Below, one piece after another: positions 1-10,768 of a stretch of DNA of 64,000 bases (within the stretch, counting starts at the first letter, position 1; every line of letters starts with the position of its first letter). The stretch spans positions 620,001 to 684,000 of the forward strand of contig JARFIW010001187.1 of assembly GCA_036346225.1 (NCBI GenBank). Reading direction: 5' to 3'. This DNA comes from Platerodrilus igneus (Eukaryota > Arthropoda > Insecta > Coleoptera > Lycidae). The position numbers were made by a program, and so were the translations under genes. Below the pieces are notes generated by a model. That model was given only the letters and a program-made list of their open reading frames with translations, was not told the origin of the DNA and ran no database searches.

Positions 1-888
1 GTACAAACACAATTCATCAAATTTATATTTCCCAGTCGTGCCACCCTAAACCATGCTATAAATTGATTATAACAGCATGTCTATCACTGTCTCTGCTACA
101 ATATTAATAGCTTCCGGCAGTGTAGCAAAATTGAGCTATATATGATTGAAACTACTCGTGTCCACATTCAATAAAGAAGCCTTGATGCTAAAATACTCGC
201 ATAAAACACTATTATGGTCTTGACCCTTGTCAAAAGCGATTATATTAAAGTTGGTAGTAAGAAATAATTAAGGTTTTTCTCCCCACGTGCTATGAAAATT
301 TATTATTTTGAATTAAGCTATATTTTATATTCAACGTTGCTTTACAATTGGTACAAGCGTGCTTAGTAAAAAACATACACCTAAAAATAAACGTGAAACT
401 AGAAGGGAAGAGCTTCGGTGATGGGGGATATGATTTCAGGATTAGTAACTTAATTTTCGAAAGGGAAACCAAATTACAATTTACCTAAAGTACACTCAAA
501 AGCTATTTCTACCCTAATCCTAAGCAAAGAAACAATATAAGCTCACAAAATGGTTTTATCACAAATAAAAATATTTTAAAAGTATGTATGAAAGAGAAAA
601 CAATTTGTAACACGTTCGCATTACTTTAAATATAATCCACATAAGAAAGTTAAAATTAGTTATGGATATATAGAATAAATGTGGATGTGCCATGTACATT
701 TAGTTTTCACGAATACTAAATGTCAATTAATTAAGCATGACGTTTCAACTTTTGGTTTCTGTAGAGGTAATTCAGATAATAAACGATTATCGCCAAAGCT
801 ATACCATTATATTTTTCCCAAGACTGTCCAGTAATGCATTTAAAAATGGGCCAATAAGAGTATTCATTATTCTGTAGGTGTATATAAT

Positions 889-967
889 TCATAATCCAAC
901 ACCTTTAACCAATCAGGGACATCCAGGTTGTGGATTATGATTAGAATCCAACACCTCTGACCAATCA
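889..967. repeat. Short direct plus inverted repeat
   Basis: A 23-bp unit beginning AATCCAACACCT occurs at 893-915 and, with two substitutions, at 945-967. TCATAATCCA at 889-898 is mirrored as TGGATTATGA at 931-940, giving a small stem. It is probably a degenerate fragment of a dispersed repeat; no family is recognised. Confidence 0.6.
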
Positions 968-1122
968 ATATAACCTTCAATTTTTCATAATCCGCGAGGT
1001 ATAGTTTTCGTATCATGCAAAGCAAGCTATTACACTTTGACAAATAGATTTTTGCTTGCCAGTGTTTGAGATATTACATTAACATTTAGAAAATATCAGA
1101 TAATGAAGATTTGTGTAGTCGT

Positions 1123-1260
1123 TGGAAAGTATAGTATTCTACTCGCGAGTTATGGCCATTACTCATTCGCATTACCCGCTCGTCCTAACGGACTCGCGGC
1201 GTAAACCTTCCGAATGAGTAATGGCTATCATAACGCTCTCGTTGAATAATATACTGTTAC
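1123..1260. repeat. Palindromic MITE-like hairpin
   Basis: Two arms (about 1125-1169 and 1208-1252) are imperfect reverse complements. The core CCATTACTCATTCG is matched by CGAATGAGTAATGG, and similarity extends outward through GTTAT and TATTC/GAATA blocks to the ends. The loop is about 38 bp. There is no coding capacity. The structure fits a foldback MITE, but no target duplication could be defined confidently. Confidence 0.55.
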
Positions 1261-2207
1261 AATACATTATACAATGCAATAATCAAGGACAATAACTTAC
1301 TTAAAAACCGCAATTAGAAACATTTGAATATGACGCATGACGCACTGAAAAGACCAAGTTTGGGTTTCCCATGGAAAGATAATTAGAGGTGTTTCACTTT
1401 AACAAAAATTCAAAATCATTTGCGTATAAAACAAAAATCGGTTTGGAAGAGTTCATTATATATAATTAGGAATTGGAGTTTTCAGATATCAATGGCGTAG
1501 ACTTTTGTGATCAAACAATCAAAAATTACCTTGCATTCGTCTAGACCTGCGCTATAATACTTTTTTATTATAATGCCATTGCCTCTCATTTATACTATCA
1601 GCATACGGTAACTCAATATCATGTCACTAAATTCTATCAATTACTCTACTCTGATCTATAACTAATAAAAAAACAAACCTTTGTGTGAGAGTACTTATAA
1701 GACGCACCTCTGTAATCATCACCGTAATAAGTCAACTAAACCACCGATATTACATTTCTGCGCAATCTGTCAAATAACGCTACGATCTGCTTAAATTGAA
1801 ACACCTCTACAATAGACAGTTGTCAATCGTCCCGACAATCTAGGGCGTGTGACATACCATAATTGCATCATGAATACAGATCACAAAGGAAGTGCGCTAC
1901 ATAAGGAATTAAGGGACAATAACTTGGTACGCAAGCACTAATTAAATAGGCGACATTGTGAAAATGAATTTTTGACAGAGATTAATATAAATTGCTCAAA
2001 GAATGGAGAATGTGATATAATGATTATGCCCTACAAAAAAAGTTAAGTTGAAAGTAACAGCTCCAAAATGTAGACGTTGACTTCGCCGAAGGAAAAATGA
2101 AACGCGAACTTTTTGTTTAACCTCGCTTGCAAGGTTTGGCAAGGATGTTAACCTGTGAACGGGTACTTTGAAATTCGTGTACATCGGGAATAATAGGGTC
2201 TAAACCT

Positions 2208-4009
2208 TGTAACGTGCCACTTCTTTACATTGCATAAATAACTACCATTTTTAAACAATTATCTATTTCGGTAACTTAAAGTATCATTTTTCATGTAGTA
2301 AATGTATATAAATAATTCCTTAAAGAATAATAAACCTTTAAATAGATGTATAATTGTCCCCTAGTAAAAATGTAAACAAATTTGGATATAATAATAGTAT
2401 ACTTGTGTAGGCCTCTGGTGTTTAGATGCCGTAATTATAAATTTGTAGAAATAAAGACTTGTTCTTATTTAGAAGCGTGGTATAAGTAGTTCCATTGTTT
2501 TCCCGCGAGATGCTAGGAAATTTTCCTTAATATTTCGAGTTTTGTTAGTTGGAGATATGGTATCATAAGGCTAACAGCAGATTGAAGTCGAGCGCTTCGA
2601 ATATTATATGATTTTGAAATCATCCTTATGGGAATTTATTTCGAGTGCAATTATGAAACGTTAAGTGTTGTAGATTTGCTTAAATATTGTTTATTGACTT
2701 CACTAGTTTCTACCACTTATGAGGGATATATTCTTCAATTTACTGCTGTTAAGCCACGTGTGGAATTTCGCCATATTGATCTTTTGGGTATGTATCATTT
2801 AATACTTGTAAATAAGAATTGGTTTATGATGTTTGAATTTGCAATTACGTGTCTATTCATATTAGAATCTAAATAATGGTTTCTTTTGGTAGAAAGGCGA
2901 AGATTATTGAATACCATTGTTGGACGGAAAAACCCCTTACTGTAGGGTAAGTTTGTTTAAGTTTTGGTTACATATTAATTAGGGTTGATCATTTAATTAA
3001 TAATGTTATTTGAGTGCGAGCGTGTTGATAATTAAATGTTGGATATATTTGTTCCTTAGTCGTAATTTTAAAGCTGGTTGTTTGTGTAATTGTTGAACGT
3101 GTGTATTAATTTTCAGATGTATAGATAAAATATTAATTAGTGTCATACTTTATCTAAGAGAATAATTGATTGACTAGTACTTATATTTGTTTCTCTTTAG
3201 GGTTTTTTTTTCCTTTGGTTGTTATTTTGGAATTTTACATTCTGGGTCGTAGTTTATGGTAGCGCATTTGGTAAAAGTTAGAGCAGCCGTTGCACCTGGC
3301 TTCACATTGAATGCGGAAGACGTTCTTGGATCCTAGGAACACGCAAGTTTTTAATATCTTTTATGTGACGATTTACTCGTCTTATAATGATAAAAATTAA
3401 TTCAACTAATTCAAATCTTATATGTTAAACAACAGTTAATGCGATTATTTAATTTACGAGTAGTTGATATAATTGTCTATCCTTGACTTGTCGTGCAACG
3501 ACACATTGTTGAATATAAATCTGCGTGCGCCTGAGCTCAAGCGGCGTCCATAATATAAACCATCCGTGCGCATTAACCATGTTTATTTTGTTTTATTATT
3601 TTTGTCGTACTGAACGTACATTGTTTATGATTGACTGAACATTCTCAAAGATTATTTAAATTAAGAACAGAAACTGTCTCCAATATATATTTATTTTTAC
3701 CTGACTTACTTACTGGCATCATTTAATAATTTAATAGTTTATGACAAGGCATTATTTTAGTAACAATATCTCGGCATATAGGTACTCGTACTTATTTGGT
3801 ATTTTTGGTAGTGCGAGGTACTTTGGTGGTTGCCTGGAGGCAAATTTACCTGGCGCCCTCTTTATTTTACTTTTATTGGTCCATAGCATTTTTAGGACCC
3901 ACTCCGTCTCCACTGCAGCTGGTCGGCAACCCACCTACTTGTCAACTTGAGCCGTAGGTAGCGACACGTAATTGTTACTCGAATAATATAGGTAAATTTG
4001 TACGTCGCA
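2208..4009 (+). repeat. gypsy-1 left LTR
   Basis: Starts TGTAAC, ends GTCGCA, 1802 bp. It matches 21616-23410 almost base for base; most differences are single-base length changes in homopolymer runs, with a few substitutions. ORFs of 60-82 codons inside it (2628-2876, 3741-3950) recur in the other LTR only because the LTR is duplicated, and they resemble no known domain. The AATAAA near 2446 is a plausible polyadenylation signal. Confidence 0.96.
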
Positions 4010-4013
4010 ATTT

Positions 4014-4034
4014 TGACGCCCAACGTATTGGGGC
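4014..4034 (+). other. gypsy-1 primer-binding site
   Basis: TGACGCCCAACGTATTGGGG lies 4 bases after the LTR end. It resembles the TGGCGCCCAACGTGGGG class of primer-binding sites used by many gypsy elements and retroviruses. The priming tRNA was not identified. Confidence 0.75.
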
Positions 4035-4115
4035 CCCGAAAGGTAAAGTTAATTAATTGTTCATAGATAGATATTGATTTATATTTTTTGGGAATATTTT
4101 TATCAAATTTTTAGA

Positions 4116-4903
4116 ATGCCTTATAAGATGCAGGTGAACAGGTTAAGTCAGGATGAGCTAGTGTATGAGCTTGCTATTCGTGGTATAGCAGAGGGAACTG
4201 TTGAAGAAATGAGGAGATCCCTGTCTATGGCACAACGGCTAGAGGCTGACGATAGTAGTGTTGTTTATCCAAAGTACCCTTTTACAGTACAGCAAGATAT
4301 TTCGGCAGTGAAAGCGAAGTTGTCGGAACTTGAACCGGTACTTCAAAGCTTTGAAGGAGATTCTAGTAGCAATGAATTTATTAAATTTCAGACCAAGTTA
4401 AGTCGTGTTTTGAATAGGATTGACCATATTGATGAGTCGAACGAAATAGGAGCGCGAGATAAACCTTTGTTGCGAGCTAAGGCTTTAACCTTGCTTGAGA
4501 AATTATTGAGTAAAGCGGAAGCGTGTCGGAAAGCGCAGGAAATTCCGGTGGCTTTGAGTATGATTAATTTCGGAAATGACATCAGCCCGATTCAGAGGTC
4601 TAGTGTCAACTCACCTCCACCCCAGTCACCAGTACCTGCGCCCCGCACGGTGAAACCCATTTACCCAGATAAGTGGGACATTAAATTTTCAGGTGATCGA
4701 AAGGGACTCTCGTTAGGAGCATTTTTAGAGAGGGTTGAAGAACTTAGAGTGGCAAGGCATGTATCGAAAGAAACTTTATTAGAGTCTGGGATTGATTTGT
4801 TTACAGGCCGTGCTTATCAGTTTTATTTGGCTTATCGTGATGAGGTAACAAGTTGGGATCAATTTATTACTCTGCTTAGAGACGAATATTTACCATCGGC
4901 CTA
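4116..4903 (+). CDS. gag: gypsy-1 Gag, N-terminal part (split by insertion)
   Basis: The first in-frame ATG after the primer-binding site is at 4116; an upstream non-ATG extension in the same frame to 4074 is unlikely to be used. The product has an acidic/helical N-terminal region, a Pro-rich linker (PPPQSPVPAP), then a retrotransposon gag-type capsid domain around WDIKFSG and the Trp-rich segment up to LLRDEYLPSA. The frame ends at a TAA formed exactly at the Polinton junction (bases 4902-4904), so the stop is created by the insertion. The frame resumes without loss at 17836, showing gag was open before the hit. It would form the virus-like core in the cytoplasm. Confidence 0.9.
4898..4903. 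repeat. Polinton target-site duplication, left copy
   Basis: GGCCTA immediately before the element end AGTAGAGTATAATC; the same six bases follow the other end at 17835-17840. Six-bp duplications are characteristic of Polinton/Maverick integration. Confidence 0.93.
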
Positions 4904-5060
4904 AGTAGAGTATAATCAAGGATCCCGCCCCCACATTTCCTCCAGAATCCCACATTTCCTCCCAAATTTACATGTAAATCCCCATAAGGAGGAAATGTGG
5001 TGGAGTAACATTTCCTCCAGAATCCCACATTTCCTCACACATCTGGAGGAAATAGTTTTC
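4904..5060. repeat. Polinton left terminus with CACATTTCCTCC iterons
   Basis: After the terminal AGTAGAGTATAATCAAGG there are about six copies of (C)CCACATTTCCTCC or its reverse complement (4930, 4949, 4988, 5007, 5024, 5045), alternating in orientation, so the end can fold on itself. Mirrored at 17678-17834. Such terminal iterons could serve replication or integrase recognition; that role is inferred. Confidence 0.8.
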
Positions 5061-5084
5061 TTCGACTAACCATTTTTCATCTTT

Positions 5085-5790
5085 CGAGATAAATATATCT
5101 TAATTTTTCATCTTTCGAGATAAATGAGCATCCTCATTTGCTCCCACATCTAAACCAAATACTTTTCTTTGTCTAGCCAACGCATCTTTCGAGATAAACC
5201 TATCTTGTTTGGTATCAATCAATATTAGAATTTTCTCAGCTACCCGAATCTCTAGGAATTTTTCTGATTGCATCACCCCCAAGGGAGCTACCCTCATTTT
5301 AAGATTTCTTACCTGTAGCGACTTTTGAGCGTTCTTATAAACTTTTTTAGTCACGCGATACATCTTGTTAGCTTAGAATTTTATGCAGAATCTGAATCTG
5401 CAAACTGATTTGAAATCGGACCACGCCCTGCAAAGTTATACCCCTTTAAAGTCCTGATCTTCTAAATTTTACTCTTTGCTTTATAAGCAAAACTAACAAA
5501 TACTTTTCTTTGTCTAGCCAATGCATCTTTCGAGATAAACCTACCTTGTTTGGTATCAATCAATATTAGAATTTTCTCAGCTACCCGAATCTTTAGGAAT
5601 TTTTTAGATTGCGCCATCCCCAGAGAGCTACCCCATTTTAAGATTTCTTACCTGTAGCGACTTTTGAGTGTTCTTATAAATTTTCTTAGTCATGCGATAC
5701 ATCTTGTTAGTCTAAAATTTTACACAGAATTTGAATCTGCAAACAGATTTGAAATCGGACCATCCCTTACAAAGTTATACTTTAAAGCTC
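5085..5790. repeat. Subterminal tandem duplication with TTTATCTCGAAAGATG motifs, left arm
   Basis: Two tandem copies of a block of about 300-340 bp (about 5085-5440 and 5500-5790). Each has the 16-bp motif (here as CATCTTTCGAGATAAA) and the same short basic ORF reading on the minus strand. Mirror of 16960-17660. Confidence 0.75.
5100..5363 (-). CDS. Unknown basic protein in TIR region, left arm copy
   Basis: Begins ATGTATCGCGTGAC and encodes 87 residues: a basic N-terminus (MYRVTKKVYKNAQKSLQ), a middle rich in Ile/Leu (EKILILIDTKQD) and two ISKDA/LSRKM stretches that are translations of the repeated 16-bp motif. It sits in the tandemly duplicated subterminal region and points outward. No family is recognised. 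Polintons may encode small proteins in their terminal repeats, but this may equally be an accidental ORF through a regulatory repeat. A GTAAGA after the CAG at about codon 17 could be a splice donor, which would make the 5' part an exon. Confidence 0.3.
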   Translation of the reverse strand: MYRVTKKVYKNAQKSLQVRNLKMRVAPLGVMQSEKFLEIRVAEKILILIDTKQDRFISKDALARQRKVFGLDVGANEDAHLSRKMKN

Positions 5791-6022
5791 CCAAACCACT
5801 TTAAATTGTTTTGCTCGTCTATGACATATGCTTTAACCAACTATTTCCCTAGAAATCTAAAACCGCAAGGATTTTAGAAACGAGTCCTTTATAAGCCATA
5901 AGTGCTTAGTATTTAAAATCATTTTTCAAACAGTAATGTGCTTTTCTCAGAATGTCGCAAAACCCATGACTTAAAATTTTTCTGGTTTTAACATAATTAC
6001 ATGTACAATGCTAAATTGTTGG

Positions 6023-6126
6023 AAAATACATAGACAAGAACAAACTAATCGCTTTACAATTATGTGACGTATAGTGAAAGTAGTATAGAGGACAAACTAA
6101 TTGCTTTACAATTATGTTACGTAAAG
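6023..6126. repeat. 52-bp tandem repeat x2, left arm
   Basis: Two adjacent copies of a 52-bp unit containing CAATTATGT(G/T)ACGTA(A/T)AGTGAAAGTAG. Mirrored at 16611-16714 (copies start at 16611 and 16663). Confidence 0.75.
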
Positions 6127-6313
6127 TGAAAGTAGCCTTTCTTTTATTAATTAGCGGGTATATGATTTGAGAAATACAATAGATATGCTCGATGCTAATA
6201 GGAAAGTACGTTAAATGCAAGTCAAATAACAACAATTTAATAGTGTTTACTGACCTACCTTAATTGTTTGTACAAGGAAACACAATAAAATATATTCAAA
6301 TATAGTAACTACC

Positions 6314-6774
6314 TTATTTATTTATGCCCCATGTGTAGCTTGCTGTACTATTAGGACTAGGGTATGCAGACTTTAACACCTCCATCTCGCACGCTTTACA
6401 CAGATGTTGGTTGTTTCGTACAAGACCCTTTAACAACTGTTGAGTTGAACGTTTACTGCTTAATGACATACCGTGCTGTTTTTCCTTGTGTTGCTGTAAG
6501 CTATTCTTGTAAAAGCGATACTGCAAGACCCAGAGTTTAAGTACTTTGCTGCCGACGGATGTATAAGCAACCGTGGACGATGTTACACCACGACATTAAA
6601 TGGCAGGCTTGAATATTTTTTGGAAACAATCGAAGATTACCGAAGACACTCGAAGAGTGCACAAACGCGGTCAGTAAACCATAATTAATAATCGCCTTTA
6701 TAGGTTCCACATTTCGACCATTTCCCAATGACTTTAATTTCTTATTAGAGAGAATTCTTATTCTCCCACGCACT
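6314..6774 (-). pseudogene. Frame-broken unknown ORF pair, left arm
   Basis: Two consecutive open stretches: 6537-6773 (starts MRGRIRILSNKKLK) and 6314-6526 (ends near TASYTWGINK). Both lie downstream of the PolB-tail-like segment on the same strand. A basic N-terminus followed by low-complexity translation suggests one decayed gene or the 3' end of the polymerase gene region. No domain recognised. Confidence 0.25.
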
Positions 6775-6840
6775 GCTACGTAGTTGCATGTCCATTCCTT
6801 TTGAGGTATATGCTCGTTATAGGTTGTAGCACCCGCGGTT

Positions 6841-7014
6841 TTACTTAACTACACTTTGAGAGATCCCTTTAATCTTTTTAATCGTGTCCTTCTCGCGTAC
6901 AATACAGTAGGACTTAGCCTTACTACCTACAAATTCTAACACCAAGTCACCGTTAAACTCGTCTTTAAATTTCCCCCACAACTTTTTGTTAACATGCGGT
7001 ATATTGTGTTTATT
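6841..7014 (-). pseudogene. PolB C-terminal tail-like fragment, left arm
   Basis: Left-arm copy of the segment described at 15733-15906, with at least one substitution. It ends at the same TAA. Only the tail of the polymerase is recognisable; no palm-domain motifs (DxxSLYP, YxDTD) are found in either arm. Confidence 0.4.
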
Positions 7015-7169
7015 ATTTCCGCGTACACCACTTTAAACCTAAAAAATAAAAACAGGATAGTTTAATACGTCTATTAATAATTTATGGTAATGTTGGCGAT
7101 ACAAATATGTAAAACAAACTTTATCAAGAAATATGTTTTTAATAGAATACATACATGTATTGATAACAT

Positions 7170-7996
7170 CTATAAACCGCTGTGGTAACCAGAGTCTGGC
7201 GAATCTGAGATATCCAAATCTCTAAACATTTGCGCAACCGATTGCCTTGCAGTTGCATCTTTTAAGTACTGAATGGGAAACATTTAATAAGTTCCAACAC
7301 TGTCAAGTAATTTAAATTGCTGCAATCATTTGACAGAGAAATACTGGCACTGCTCTCTCCCTCTAATAACGTTTGAACCCCTTCTTCCCCCGTCGTATTT
7401 CCACATACTTTTTTTATATCACCAACAAATTTTTCGTAAAATTCTGGAAAGTTTCTACACCTTAACTCGCTCATTTTATAACAGATCAATTCTCGCAAAT
7501 TTAATAGCTTGATGCACTCGTACGCAGGTAGCACAATAACATTCCCATCTTTCGTAATCTCCATATTATATAAATTCTCTTTTTCAAAATTGTTCAACAA
7601 CCATATACTTCTATTAAAGGCTGTGCTCAGCCGCAATTTGAAATCTTTATCCAATTGTATGTCAACAACATCGTTTCCAGTAGTCAGACCATTTAATCGA
7701 GTGTTTAGCACGTCACGAGAGAATTGGCGAATTTGAAATTCCACTTGAAAAGTACACAATTTCTTCCAATCGAAGTAAGAGAATGTTATCGTAGAATCAG
7801 CACACATACCACTACAGCAAATAACTTGGATGGCAGGTTGAAGACCACCATATAAATCAAAACCAACTTCTAATATATGGTGGTGATAATTTGAAGGAAA
7901 TTCGCCTAACCTATAGGTTGACTTACCAACTAGTTGGTTGATATTTAATTGCGGTACTCGCACATCACTTGTAACGTTAACACAAGAAAAATCCAT
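7170..7996 (-). CDS. Unknown 275-residue Polinton protein, left arm (frameshifted near 3' end)
   Basis: Left-arm copy of the gene at 14749-15576. A run of four C is shortened to three near 7278, so the frame ends early (244 residues, ending KCFPFST at 7262) and loses the conserved acidic/Ser tail. One substitution changes a Glu to Gly near residue 203. The single-base change in a homopolymer could be a sequencing error. Confidence 0.6.
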
Positions 7997-8064
7997 CTTT
8001 AATTTATAATTTTAATCAAACTCGACGATACTTTGACGACTAATGCACTGGAACATGGCTCTCG

Positions 8065-8074
8065 CCTTTTATGC
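8065..8074 (-). promoter_or_regulatory. TATA-like box of the 275-residue gene, left arm
   Basis: GCATAAAAGG read on the minus strand, about 70 bp upstream of the ATG at 7996. Mirrored at 14671-14680. Confidence 0.5.
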
Positions 8075-8988
8075 CGATGGTCGAGCGTGTGCAGCTCCTT
8101 ATTATATTAGTTGGCGTTATATGCAAGTCTTGACTGGAAAAGTGAGGTCTATAATTGTTTTATAGTGGGTTTTACCTGTATGTATTTAACCACCAACGCC
8201 ATTTTTAGAATTATTAAACAAAATTACTCTTAGCAGTATTTTAATATACCATCGTGTAAGATTTCAATTATTATTGTGTTTTCCTCAGGTTCTCAAATCC
8301 CTCGGAATTTTTTTCAAATCGAATGACCCCTTACTGATTTGCAGAATAACCTTTTGCAATCACTGTATATAATTCATCTTTAATCTATTTCTAAACCGTA
8401 TCGCTCTGTCTTTTGAGATAAACCCCTGGTGTAACCTATAAATTAGTATAGAATTTTCCTGGGGAATTGAAATTAATTATCACGTCTTTTAAAATTAGTT
8501 CCAACAAAGACCTGTATATATTGTATTAATATTCAAAACCTATCAGCAAAACACCTTTGCATTTTTATTTAGATTTAGCTCGATAATAGAGTTAAACTCC
8601 AAAAATATTTATTAGTGGCTAGAATTGTTAAAATTTTCAATTAGTGAATCCACATACAAATAATTAAACCAAAAGGTATAATACATATATTAATTCTATA
8701 CGGTGACCTAGAAAGTGGTTCGATAATCTATTTTAAATGTAGTTCAACATAAGACGTATATTCTAAATAAATTTAGTGAAATGTATGATCATTAGCCTTG
8801 CATTGTTTGTTGATGACGTCTGACTATTAATTTAATAAAAGCACTTTCCACAATTCTAGTTAATATACGGGAATACACATTCTATAATTTGATTTAAATT
8901 GGGTTAATGTAAGGACAAATTATACTTATACTTTCTCCTCAACGTATTTAGGAAGTTTATATCAAATCTTCCGCACATTATACGCACT

Positions 8989-9537
8989 ATGGAAGTTGAC
9001 ATGCAAAATCAGATATGCAAATTCGAGAACTTGCGTTTTTATTTAAATAAGAATTCTTTAGTGAAGATGTTGACATTTGATGGGAATTATATGATATTTA
9101 CCAAAGGAACTTTAGAGCACTTTTAGGGTATCTCAGATCGTTCTCAACCATGCTAATACTTTAAAAGAACTAACGGAAAAGGGTACTCTAATATAGATCT
9201 GTTTCTGTTAGATGTTGCAATGGGAAGATATAATAGGAATGATGTCCTACAGAATCTCGCACATGATGTAATTAAAAGCAAATACAGTAATAGTGATATT
9301 GGGATCATATTATACGAATTTATAAGAACCTACCCAAGATTGTTTGAAAACAGTATTTGTAAACAAGTTGAGTATATGGAAGAATACAACAGGTTTCCAT
9401 CCCACGCATTTTACGAGCGATGTTTAAATTTTAACCCGAAGACTGAAAATTTTGTAACACTATTAATCACACTTTTGTTTTCTTATACGTTTCTAAATTG
9501 TTGTATTTCAACTACAGATATTAATAGATGTCAATAA
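8989..9537 (+). pseudogene. Unknown Polinton gene, broken, left arm
   Basis: An open stretch from ATG 8989 (starts MEVDMQNQICKF) stops after 45 codons. Continuing sequence in other frames leads into a 105-residue ORF (9220-9537) with MGRYNRNDVLQNLAHDVIK and a hydrophobic C-terminus (LLITLLFSYTFL). Two apparent frameshifts lie between. Both breaks are present in the right arm too, so they predate the palindrome or lie in error-prone sites. The gene is transcribed toward the neighbouring 125-residue gene (convergent). Function unknown. Confidence 0.45.
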
Positions 9538-9807
9538 AATTATGTTATAGTTTTAAATAAAACAATTCTGATTAATAATTTTGTAAAACGTTTATAACAC
9601 CCTTTTAAAAATAATACACATCTTTGTTATAATTCTTTTCATAATTAGTTAGATACCCATTTCAGTTACGTGGACATTTGAAAATTAAACAATACCAATG
9701 TATGCTTTATATTTTAAAACATAAACAAGCTAATATATACAAAAATAATTTCTAAATTCACATAATTCATTTCTTATGATAACAGTTGTGGTGGTTAAAT
9801 TTTTATT

Positions 9808-10185
9808 CTAAAACTTACAATTTAGTATATATTCCATTTGAATATCTGCCAACAGTTTTATAAACCCCATCTCCTCGATTATTTCCATAAAATCATCCAG
9901 ATCCTCGGGCATTGATAACACTGCAGCACAGTGCTGTATTGCTTCCTCGTATGACTGACACATAAGACATTTTCTCCTTCTATCGAAAAGCGTTGCCCAC
10001 ATTCTGCTTTTTACTCGTAGAGCATTGCGAAATCTTCGAATAACCTCTCCAAAGTCTTTATACATATTTGTTATATTGTCTCTTTGAACCGTACAATCAA
10101 CAAATAATAACTTATACGCGAACAGTCCTTTTATATGAGCTACTCCTATTCGGATATGTACCGATTGCACCCGATTTGTGTGCAC
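9808..10185 (-). CDS. Unknown 125-residue Polinton protein, left arm
   Basis: Open from a GTG at 10185; the first in-frame ATG is about 40 codons in (MYKDFGEVIRRFRNALRVK), giving a likely product of about 85 residues. It has an amphipathic basic helix, a CLMCQSYEEAIQHC segment with three cysteines and an acidic helical C-terminus (PEDLDDFMEIIEEM). No membrane segment. Family not recognised. It is downstream of the ATPase on the same strand and convergent with the gene at 8989-9537. Confidence 0.55.
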   Translation of the reverse strand: MHTNRVQSVHIRIGVAHIKGLFAYKLLFVDCTVQRDNITNMYKDFGEVIRRFRNALRVKSRMWATLFDRRRKCLMCQSYEEAIQHCAAVLSMPEDLDDFMEIIEEMGFIKLLADIQMEYILNCKF

Positions 10186-10391
10186 GCACGAAGCAACCGG
10201 TATGGAATGTATTCTATGAACAAAATCATTACATTTCTTAAGAAAATGCTAAGGACTTTAAAATAATTATAACTCTTGTTAGACCTCTAGTCTCTAGATA
10301 AACGTTATTATTTTAGGTTGTGTCACTGTTTTCTAAATCAATTTCCTACATACTTTTTCCTAAACTATGCGTATCAATTGACGGTTATACT

Positions 10392-10730
10392 TTACTCCAT
10401 AACCGACTTGTATATATTTTCGTCTTCGTCTCTAGCTAACACATCCGCATAGTAAAGATGGAACGGTTCTTCTGGAACGAGTTGCTTAATTTTCTTTATA
10501 GGTACGTCCATGTTTTCGACTTTAACCTTGTTGTAGGTATGGAGATTTTTCGGTGATCGATTGCAACTGGGAAGCGGTTATTTGCAGTGGATCGATCAAT
10601 TGTTTGTGCACCTCTTTGAATTTTGCTGAGATGTAGCATCTCCTTTTGTACGCTATAAACTTTTTCGTACAGCATCCTGCATAAGATGAAGACTGCGTTT
10701 ATTCGCAATAAAATTGTTAACGTCCGTCAT
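10392..10730 (-). pseudogene. Short gene after ATPase, frame-broken, left arm
   Basis: Starts ATG at 10730 (MTDVNNFIANKRSL...), about 38 bp after the ATPase stop, and can be followed in three frames to a TAA at 10392-10394 ending in ...DENIYKSVME. One break lies near the GTACAAAAGG run. The N-terminus is coiled-coil-like and Gln/Lys-rich. Function unknown; the tight spacing suggests co-transcription with the ATPase. Confidence 0.45.
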
Positions 10731-10768
10731 AATGAAACTTTGGATGGGAACTAACTTTTTGAATAATA

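Larger units (their letters stand above)
1..2203. other. AT-rich noncoding left flank of gypsy-1
   Basis: No coding exon can be supported here on either strand; ORFs are short and of random composition. Two small repeats inside it are listed separately. The stretch ends in ACCT (2204-2207), the target-site copy of the gypsy-1 insertion, so it is pre-insertion host DNA that was contiguous with position 23415 onward. Confidence 0.7.

Noticed and set aside
2628..2876. 82-codon ORF (and 3741-3950) in the gypsy-1 LTR, repeated at 22035 and 23142
   Set aside because: Repeated only because LTRs are duplicated; no domain, no start context.
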